In this document: positions 35,168 to 46,500 of the stretch, one piece after another | Numbering within the stretch: position 1 is the stretch's first letter | How the letters are laid out: each line of letters starts with the position of its first letter | Notes under the pieces: model-generated | Database searches by the model: none | Told to the model about the DNA's origin: nothing | The model's input: the letters and a program-made list of their open reading frames with translations, nothing else | Source of the DNA: Owenia fusiformis | Taxonomy: Eukaryota; Annelida; Polychaeta; Sabellida; Oweniidae | Length of the DNA: 64,000 bases | Reading direction: 5' to 3' | Assembly (NCBI GenBank): GCA_903813345.2 | Contig: CAIIXF020000004.1 | Location: 21,364,477-21,428,476 of the forward strand | Program-made: the position numbers and the translations under genes

Positions 35168-37507
35168 ATTATGGGTTACGTACTTGATCAACTCAACCCA
35201 TACCAATATGGAATGGTATGGTTCAAGTAGTGCCACTTTATTTACTGTGTCGGATCATACCTACATGTACGAGTCCTTTTGTACATGTTACTTATAGACT
35301 TGCATACGGTTCAACCTATTGACATTGTTTTAGCATTTACAATACCTAAGATATACGTAGATAAACGTTGTGTACTTTTTAATATTTTTTATTTTCATGT
35401 CCTTTCACGCTGTATCATTCTTTATTGGAAATTTTAAAGCAAGTACTTACGTACACATAATGCACGAGAGTGGAGCCCTAGTACATTATCAGGATGGGTT
35501 AGTACATGCATGAATGCTTTTAAATGCAATAAAGAACGACACATCTCTCTTCATTGCAATTCAAATACACTATAACTCCTTTATAAAACAAGACATTGTC
35601 CAGTTCTTTATAAAATCACGATGCACCGTGATGACCTCATTTTCTCACCAATAATGGCACTGCTCTGTTCATTATGAAACCATAATGCACCGTATAATAA
35701 TGTTTGACCATACCTTGAATAAGTGCACAGAATATGCAACAATCAATTAAACAGTCAATAAAATCACAACATTTTTTATATTTGAAATTTATTTTTCATC
35801 TCTTTTTTTAAATCTTATATTACAATGTTTCTTTCTATTTTAAAATTTTGTAAAATATTATTGTGTTGGTACATTTTCATCTATTGTTTGTGCATTGCCC
35901 ACTTCTATCACAATACTCTTGTAAAATATTATTGTGTTGGTACATTTTCAACTATTGTTTGTGCATTAGTAGATTGCCCACTTCCTTCACAATACTCTTG
36001 TAAAATATTATTGTGTTGGTACATTTTCAACTATTGTTTGTGCATTGCCCACTTCTATCACAGTAGTACTCTGCTCCTTACCTAAAATTTAAAGATAGCT
36101 TGCTCATCTCAAATCGTTTCTTATGAATCCCATGTTGGGCGTGGTACTAACTTGCAATTTATGAATCTGTGTGTCAAATCATCTATTCTATTTTCATTAT
36201 AAAAGTTAAAATTGTGTGTCTCCTAATCCATTTTTCCATTCATGATCTCAACATGACACAATAACATCTTGTGGTGTTTGAATGAGCGGGGTTAACTGCA
36301 AAGTGCCCCAATGCACGCTTTTTTGCACAGTCTATCACAGAGATCCATTATATAAAGTACTTCCACTACCACGATTTATATTCCTGCTAGAAATTGGAGC
36401 ATTGGAAGGTGGACTGGTTCAACGAAAAAAAGAAACTGGTTGGCGAAATTCTGGCTATACGAGTAGAATGAATGGGTCATGTTCTATTTTTGGTCAAAGT
36501 GATGTAAAAGTAAGAACATTGAAATTACAAGTTGTTGGCTTAATCTGCCAATTTGCTGTCGTCCCTACCATAAATAAGATCTCAGAATAGTTTTCCCTGG
36601 ACAGGCACATTTTCTTGATGCTCAAACAGTTTTTCTCCATCTAACTTCAATTGTCTTATGTATGGTAATAATTCCAGAATACAGTATTTCGATCTGTATA
36701 TTTTCATTTAGATCTGTTATGGACAGATATTTACTCGTCTCATTTGGTGTAGTAATTTGAGATACCACATGGCCAGATAGCGATGAGGCGTCAGATGGAA
36801 CTCGCACGGCACGTGGTACCACAGTTTAGATTCAAAATGTAACATAACCGGCAACTCCACCATGTGGCATTCTATTTTTTCATTATATTTACAAACTAAG
36901 TAATTTTGAATCAATGCATCTCCACCAAAAATATAAAAAAATATATATGCATTCTTAAAAAAGTCACCAAATAAAAAAGTTTTTTTGGGCTCATCCTGAT
37001 ACACAATGTGAATTCGAAGTTACAATGTTGGGAGAATATTTGTCTGAGAGCTTTTTTTGCAAAAAGTATAAATAATAGCGCAAATAATGGCTTGCTTTTT
37101 TACAGACATACATGTCGTAAATATACAATGTGAGCGTCCCTATAAATTTTGTTTTTTAACGTTTTTGGATTCCAATTTGTGCCATCTATGAAAAACAAAA
37201 TCAAGAGTTGAAAAACTGCTATTTTTAAGAACTTATTGATCGACATCGAAATTTAAAGAAAGAGTTGCAATAAGTAGACTAGGCCCTACATAAGTTAAAA
37301 AATTGCAAAACTATTCAGCAGTTTCGAGGTGCCTTTGAAAATTTCGTTCCTCTTAAAATTTTGGATGAACCTTTGTCGAATTTTGGGAACACACATACAA
37401 TAGTCAATTATCTTAGTATCTGCCAAGTCCTTATTTAGAAAAATATTATTTGGTTGCTTTTGCAACGCTCTGATTGGTACCGCTGACATAACAGTCCCCT
37501 AATTTTA
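35168..37507. other. Intergenic stretch between caveolin and the GT43 gene
   Basis: The two flanking genes converge here. A 71-79-bp unit (TGTAAAATATTATTGTGTTG and onward) is repeated three times at 35849-36065; the frame at 35825-36085 is produced by it. No other gene or element was recognised; frames at 36282-36590 and 36717-37004 have no recognisable features. Confidence 0.45.
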
Positions 37508-40500
37508 CTACGATTTGGTTGCATTCCCTATAACCTTAAGCTTGTTAAATCCATTTTGCTGTGTTATATTCATTATTGAACCATTGTTTTTGTCGACTAA
37601 TCTAGTATCATTTGCATTACCCTCCACACCAGTCGTGCTAGCGTCTTGCCTAGTTGATGTTTTTATTAATGAAATAGTTTTGAAGTTCGATAGCATCCAT
37701 TCAAAGTCTTGTGCCGATAATATCCTTGTCCTATTTAAATTGTTTTCCCCCATAGCACTGATGACCATACTTTTGGTGTACAATTGCTTGTGTGACGTCA
37801 CAATAAGGGGATTTCCGTCTTGGAATGTAACAACTTTTTCGTCTTTGGATTTAACTTTATTACTTGGTATTTGGTCAATGAGTTTTTCTATGTTTGTTTT
37901 CGAAACGGTTTTACGTTGAAGTTTTGGAGGGTCTATTTTTGTGTGATATGTCTTCGTATGCCACGTTAGAATCTGCAACGAAGAATCATTAATCATCATT
38001 ATTACCACCTTGCAGGGCCTGTTCTAGGGGTTTTAGTACTAGTTGAGAAGGCATTTAAATTGCTGTATTACATACCTAGCGAAGCATTTGTATGGAAGTC
38101 AATGGGAAAGTTAGCGAGCTATATCCACCGATATTGCCCGATTACCCCGATATAGCCCGCTTACCTCGTTTTGATATTAGATTTCTTTAATAACCATGAT
38201 AATATCATGACGTCACGTCATTGATACAAAGTAACCATGGGAACAAAGGCATGTAATACATCAGTTATGTCACTATGACGTGAAATATGCCTTCGTTCTT
38301 GCCCAAATATAGAGCCTCCCAAGGTCGGCCTATATTGGGAGAACTCAGGCATATTTCACGTCATAGTGACATAACCTCTAAATATTGACGTGAGCAATAT
38401 TGTGTCGGGCGTTAATGACTTTAGTCGGGCAATAATGACATTATCCGCCCGGCTATGTTTCCCGGGAAAAGTGATATCGTTCAGTGCGTAAGATTTTCTA
38501 TTTCAAATTTGCTATTTGAGCCCTGGGCATTAACGGTGGTAATACTAGTAATAACGTCATTTCTGCGGGCAAAATAGTGAAATATTGGACCTTGAGCCTG
38601 TGGCCCCTGGTCCAATATTTCACTATATTGCCCTTTGAAATGACGTTATTAAGTACTATTAACAGATAATTCCTTCTTTATGATATCATAATTTTAAATT
38701 ATATCCATATATTTTATAAACTAAAGCATGCTGGGTATTATGTTCAAATAGCACCACACACACGAAAATCCGCACGATTGTTTTCGTACAGCGCAGTGTC
38801 TCACCCTATATACAGACTGTGCTATACGAAAACAAGCGATACAGATATTATGTGCGCAAGGTTCGGATATTAACGGTCATTTTGAATTTGTGATATTTCA
38901 TAAACTAAGGGATGTTGGGTACTCAATTATAGTCATTCATTTGAAGAGGTAATCAAAGAGAAATTTTGTATATAAATATATTAGAATTAGTTGAACTCGC
39001 AAGCTTATTAGTTTTACTTTGTATTTTTTATTTTTTTTAACGACGCACTAAGCATTCATCCTTGCCTTGCTCCGTAGCAAATAATTTGAAACTGCTGCTT
39101 TATAACACAGTTTACAGCCTTCATTCAGTATTATAACACAGTTTACAGCCTTCATTCAGTATTATAACACAGTTTACAGCCTTCATTCAGTATTGGTGAT
39201 CGAGATGACCAATCGATATAAATTATTTTTGCATTTGCTTGTTTAGAGTTAGCATATTTTAGTTTAATGTTTCCCATTTTGCTCGACTTCGTCTCTTCCA
39301 ATACAGAATTTCTTGAGCAGAATATATCCTGTATTGCACTTCAAATCATTCAATGACTCATAATATTGAGTACCCAACTTACCTTAGTTGGAGAAATATC
39401 ACGACATCAAATAAAAAATGACAGTTAATATCCGCACCCTGTGCACATGATATCCGCACCAATTGTTTTCGTATGGCACAGTTTGCATAGAGTGAGTCTG
39501 CTTAGAGTGAACTAGGCAAGTTACATCATTTAACTTCTGCTGAAATAGCGATATTTTCCCTAACAAGATACTTACCTTAGAACAGTTCCATGCGAGTGGT
39601 TCTAAGTCTTGCTTTTCGATATGTAACTCTTTGAGAAATATATCCTCTTGGTAGCCTGGGTTCACCTTTCGGTAAAACAATGGCGCCCCTTTTTGTTGCC
39701 AGAAATCTATATTTACTGCAAATCCAGCCATATCCAATGGAAACGCCCGGTTTGCTGTAATTGCAAGATAATTATATACCATTCCTGATTACAGAGCCAT
39801 ACAGAGTTTAGTTTACTTCGTGAACATATAAGTTACAGAGCTTCAAAGTCATTTTTGAAAATCATTTTCGCCTCCTGTGTTATTTCAATGGGAAAGGCGA
39901 AATAGTAAAGTTTCCATATAGCTTTTGAAATCTCAGTAAATCTCGTCGTTTTTCGTGAGATTTTAAGAGATTTGAATAGTAGACCTCTAATGACTTACTT
40001 TGCCTTCTTTTAAATGGTATATTTGAATTCAGTGAACTGTTTTCTACAAGAATATCTTTGATTTATACAGTTATGTTATTTAAATCATTTTCCGTGACTT
40101 GAAATAAATATCATGAAATAAAGTCACTTTTCGAAGACCTTAATATGGAAGTCAATGGAAGTCTTACCCAAGAAAAAATCTGAATAAAAGATGGCAGCAC
40201 TGGTTTTCATTCATTTTCCAGCTATTAAGAAAATATCTTATTATTTGACTATGACCCATAATTTTGTTGAAGGTTTTTAAAGAAAGATATCATTTTTCGT
40301 AAAATAAAGTTCAAACTAAAATTTCAAATCCAAAGGCAACGTACTTAAGTTATACATTTTTACGAGAAATATTTTATTCTTGACAGATTATGCAAATACG
40401 AATAACGAATTCAAACATAAAAAGGGTTCAACACGTATAACAGAAATAGAACCAAATGGCTATTTCAAACTGGATTAAATAATTACAAGACAGATCTAGC

Positions 40501-43500
40501 ATTAGATTAATTGGGATGAGAAGTACACGGTCTATCAGTCCATTAATATTTTCTTTTTGTCATTAAACCCTAAAACATAGGGAATCGAAAGACCACAGTG
40601 CTGTGATATATAGAAAAATATGTTCAATCCGAAAAGCATGGCCTCTTATATTTTGATGCTTTTCTGCCATGTTATTTTCCAAGAAATTAACATGGGCTGA
40701 AACTCATTAAATTACAAGAGGCCACAGGTTTATTGTACATAAAACTAATTAATCTGAAATATACAAATGTTATCCGTGTACAATATGAATAGATTTCCAA
40801 ATGCAGAATACGTACTATATTACTGTAACTATAGTAACATATTGTGTACGTCTCTCCTGACGTTAATTGTTGCATTTGGAAGAAATTTGATGTGAACGAA
40901 TATTATGACCAACAAGGATATAAATTGTTTACATCTCACTTAGTTTACACGGGGTCCTTTTTACAATCATTTCCTTCTACCTTCAAACTCGATCAGGCGA
41001 ATTTGGACCAATTTACATTCCTGGCTGCACTACAACACACTAATATCATGGGCGTAGCAAGCTTTCGGTCGGGGGGGGGGGGGGTCGCCCATCGCACCCT
41101 CTGGCTACGCCTATGCTGACATTAATTCAATGATGCAAACATTCAAGCAATTTGAATGTGATAAATCATATCAAGATCACCTATCAGCATCATACACATT
41201 TTGTATCCGCTTTTTTAAAAATGTATTACTTACTTCAATAACATTCGTGGAAATATAATTTTAATTTCAATTTGATGCAAAGTAACTTTCATCCTTGTGC
41301 TGTTGCCATGTTATGCCATTTACATGTGTTATACGACATCAAAAGAAGTATCAATAAAACATGAATTTCTTAGATCGATAATGTATGTCTCGCTGGTGAT
41401 CCGCTCGATTACGCTGGTTACCGAAACGGGTCGTTTCGGTAACAAAATGTCGGAACGTCGAAGGTACGATTTTTCTTTTTTTCCTTATTTCACGTGCTGT
41501 AGGTAGAATCCCCACGACATTAGAGAGGTTAAGCAACACTACTTTTTACAACGTACACCGCGAACGGGAAGGCGCGCGCAGGTTTTTCTCAGGATGTGAC
41601 GTCATATTGTTCTACTTATTTCCCAGTTTACGTACATCCAAACGTGAAAAATAGGTAGGTCGTTCCGTAAAAGATTTTTCATACTTTATCAAGTTCGATT
41701 GAGATAAATATGATATAGGCCAAATGCATAAATATGTTTGACACAATATCGAGATCATTTGTGTCCAATCTAATCAAATATAACTTGAATTATTGAGGCA
41801 CCCATTTCAAATGTAAAATCTGATGAGATTACATGCATGGCAATTATACCACATGTCAACTCATCTTAATTCGATTATACATATTGTGACACCATGGTAA
41901 TAAAACTATGAATGCTTTGAAGACCTTAAAGATATTATTGCGTCCTGTTGTATTTTGCAAGATTCAAGATGTCATAGAACACTGCCAGGCTGTAAAGCAT
42001 CTCCTTTGTTAACACTTTCATCAATTTGTCAATAAAGTAATATTTTTTATACTTTTAAAGTAGAAAATAAAACGAAAGGCCGCTAAGAAAAAAATCATTT
42101 TGAGGTTTGCGTTTACGTTACGCCTAAAGTGCTCAGATTAAAGCACTTTTGTTCATAATACGTAAACGGGAACGTAAAGGTTTACGTTTACGGTTCACGT
42201 CATAAAAAATCGTCTTGCTTAACCTCTCTATTTTTTCACACAAACGTTTATCAGTATCATATGTTTTAGAAAATGTACATACTTGCGAATAAATAGCTCA
42301 GAAGACAACAGAATCGTCGATTTAATTCCTCACTTGAGTTACAGTTCTAAACGATATGGGTTAAAAGTGCAGATCTTAACTGTTTTTCGAAATACCGTTT
42401 CTGTAACTTGCGTGAGGAATTAAATCGACGATCGATTCTGTTGTCTTCTGAACTATTTGTTCGCAAATATGTACATTTTCTTAAACATATGATACTGACA
42501 TACGTTTGTGATACGAATATCATGGGAATTCTGCCTACAACGCATGAAATAAGGAAAAAAGACAAATCTTTTAAACCGTTTATTTCATTAACAATACACT
42601 GATTATCAGGTGATCATTTTTCAAGGTTTTATAAACATGTATTATCTGATTTCTGGGCGATGTTACTGATTTGCATCCGGTCGTAACCTTTGAAGATTTG
42701 GATAAGGTCACCCCTTGTTCTTCTATACAGTAAAGAGGGAAGTTTTAGTTGCCTCATTTTATCTTCATAGCTTAAGTCTTTCAATGGTGGTACTAGTTTT
42801 GTTGCTCTTCTTTGTACTCTTTCAATTTTGTCAATATCCATATAGGTGTGGGGGTTCCAAACACCGTCTCCATATTCAAACTGAGGCCGGACCATGGATT
42901 TATATTAGACCATAAATGTTCCAAATGAACGAAATTGGTAAAAAATTGGGATATTTCACTTGTCTCATGATTTTGCCCTTGCAATTGTTTGGCAAAGGTA
43001 AAACTTTAAATTCAAGCAAACTGGCAAAAATAATACAATTATGCAAATTTTGCAAAAGGAGGAGGGAAGTTAGCGCAACAGATTTTGGACAGTCATATGT
43101 TGGACTTTGGCCATTTTCTGAGGATTTAAGCGATTGCATATGTTCGACCCCTTCCATCCCTGCTTTTTTAATTTTTCTTGCATCAATATGTTACGTTTTG
43201 ACACATAGTTAACCACTTTAAAGGAATAAGTGATTCCGTCAGGGGTTTCAAAGATACCCATTATGGGTTACCAAACTTAGCTGAAAGCAATGATTTTTCC
43301 CTATTGGAAAATAACATGGGGAATATTGTTTTCCACTTTACCTAAAAGGAATCATTTATTCCTTTTAAGGGATTAACTACCGGTATGTGTCAAAACGCAG
43401 CATATTGATGCAAGACAAATTAAAAAAGCAGGGATGGAAGGGGTTGAAAATCAGGAAAACATTTCAGAAAAAACATGTGGGTGGGTTGTTTGCATCTACC

Positions 43501-46500
43501 CTGTCTCAAAGTCGAAATTATTTTATCATCTCTAGAAGTGATTTTCCTGGAGGTAATGCATTCGCCTAACATATGCACCTGTTTAATTCCCCAGGAAATG
43601 GCCAAAATCAAACATATGACTGTCCAAAATCTGTTGCGCTAATTTCTCTCCTTTAAGGAAATCTGACAAAATTTAAGCAAATTAGGCAGATATTAAGCAA
43701 ATTTCACCAAATTCACCGTTAGGTGGCTCCCAAATAAATTTTGCCCAAAATACTCCAACCCCCTCCAGTCAAATCCTGGTTACGTCCCTCATATAAAATA
43801 ACTATGTAGGCATAAAGTTAATTAGTATAGGTGACTGCAATTTTCTGATTGGGTGTAAGAAGCGAAACCAAACTGTTTGAATGACTGTAAGAAACTTCCC
43901 CGTGTTACAGGCCCGAAGCCAGCCTTTGTTGTAATGTCAGACATTTATTTATTTAAACTTTATAAAAGTATTTGTGGTAACTACAATTATTCATTACGTA
44001 GCAATGTCTATTAGATAAATTTATTTATCATAAAACCAAACATCTTAAGAGACACTTCATAAATTTACATTTAATTTACATACCTACACATATTTATCAT
44101 TGGTATTAAAAAATGAACAAACAATTAGAGAGTTTTCAATTTGACACTCAATATGAAACATGATTTGGAGCAAGTGTTTTGGATTGGGGGGAGATGGGAT
44201 TTGGATTAGGATGTGATTTGGATTAATGAGACACGATTTTGTATTAGGAGACCTGATTAGGATTAGGAAGGTGAGATTTGGATTGATGGACGTGATTTGG
44301 ATTAATGAGACACGATGTGTATTAGGAGACCTGATTAGGATTAGGAAGGTGAGATTTGGATTGATGGACGTGATTTGGATTAATGAGACACGATGTGTAT
44401 TAGGAGACCTGATTAGGATTAGGAAGGTGAGATTTGGATTGATGGACGTGATTTGGATTAATGAGACACGACTTTGTATTAGGCAGACCTGATTAGGATT
44501 AGGAAGGTGAGATTTGGATTGATGGACGTGATTTGGATTAATGAGACACGATATGTATTAGGAGACCTGATTAGGATTAGGAAGGTGAGATTTGGATTGA
44601 TGGACGTGATTTGGACTGGGGATTTGGATTAGCACTACAAAATACCTTTCCAACCGGATGAGAAATCGACAACTTTTCCATTCTTCACAATAGGAGACTC
44701 AAATCCTTGTCCCGTCACTAAACCAACTGGCCACACACCAACCCTTTTGATAGACTTCATCTGCAAATGAAAATATTTCAAATTACAAGCAGCTCATTAG
44801 TCTTGCTCCAAGACCCACTGGCGATTACATGGGGGGGGGGGGCATGGGGCACGCCCCTCTCCCTTGAGCGGGGCCAGAAAAAAATTGAAGGGCCTCAATT
44901 AGTGAGTCGTTTAGGGCATTACTTGGCCTTTTGTGCCAAATCACAAGAAATGGGCCTTAAATTTTCAAAATTTGGGCCCAGCTTTTGGATTTAATATTTT
45001 TTCTGATTTCAAATTTGCCCCCAACCTCTCCTATTAGCCAGTGAGACCCCTCCACTTTATCTACTGTATAACAGTTGTTTAAAGTAGATAAGGGGGGATC
45101 CAGGGTCTTGAAGCAAGACTATGAATATTAAAAATTTAAGATGAATAAATAATAAACAAGGCACAGACGTGAACAATATCGTACCTAAAACACAGCATTG
45201 TGGTCTTGTTGACCAAGAAAGCAAGATGGCCGCAGAAAAGTTAATCAGCTCTAGAACTTATCACTGTGTAACATATGTAAAAATTTGAACGGTTTGGCTG
45301 GAAACCTGTAGACAAGCCTCGATAGACAAGACTTTAGGACGGAAAATCTAAAATGGCAGCCTTAACATTTAACATCCCTCAAATGGTTTGGCTGTAAATC
45401 TGTAGACAAGTCTTGAAAGTGAAGATTTTAGGACGGAAATCCAAAATGGCCACCTTAGAATTTACCCAGAATGCCCCAAAACCAATCAGTTCTTGACGTT
45501 GATATGTAGAAACATCCCTGAAAATTTCAGATGAATCCCTCAAATGGTTTGGCTGTAAATCTGTAGACAAGTCTTGAAAGTGAAGATTTTAGGACAGAAA
45601 ATCCAAAATGGCCACCTTAAAATTTAACCAGAATACCCAAAAACTAACCAGTTCTTGACGTTGATATGTAGAAACATCCCTGAAAATTTCAGATGAATCC
45701 CTCAAAAGGTTTGGCTGGAAACCTGTAGACAAGTCTTGAAAGTAAAGATTTTAGGACGGAAAATCCAAAATGGCCACCTTAAAATTTACCCAGAATGACC
45801 AAAAACTAATCAGTTCTTGACGTTGATATGTAGAAACATCCCTGAAAATTTCAGATGAATGCCTCGAATGGTTTGGCTGAAAACCTGTAGACAAGTCTTA
45901 AAAGTGAAGATTTTAGGACGGAAAATCCAAAATGGCCACCTTAAAATTTACCCAGAATGCCCAAAAACTAATCAGTTCTTGACTTTGATATGTAGAAACA
46001 TCCCTGAAAATTTCAGATGAATCCCTCAAATGGTTTGGCTGGAAACCTGTAGACAAGCTGAAAAGTGAGAACTTTGTTTCTGATATAACCCTGTGCGCAG
46101 AGTCTAAAGACGAAACTCTCTTTTAAGAAGTGAAGTCGAACGAATGACCATAACAAGGCTTTTGTATAAATACTGCAACACCACCATGTCTTTTATTGCC
46201 GGTTTTTGAACGGTTTGTACAAAATGATATACCCTTCTAGGGAAAACGAACTGCCCTTATCACCATGTGTTTCAGTCATACCTATAATATCATTATGATA
46301 CTTTTTGATTTCTTTCGTAAAATCAGCGTTTTCAAGCTTATTGGACACATTGTTTTTAATTCCTTGTACATTCCAACGTGCAACAGATAAGTGTGATTCA
46401 TTATTCATGCTACAGAGTGTTTTACAAAGTTTGTCATGATCAACGATTTAGTGATATTTAATTAAGGATTTAAGCCCTGGACTTAGTGCATTGTTTGCTT

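Noticed and set aside
37515-37919. 134-residue plus-strand frame opposite the GT43 last exon
   Set aside because: It is the shadow of the minus-strand coding exon, whose frame continues the conserved NCSK-ILTWHTKT junction.
44226-44492. 88-residue frame with 26-residue repeats as a repeat protein
   Set aside because: It is a 78-bp minisatellite inside a GT43 intron; nothing upstream supports a start or promoter.
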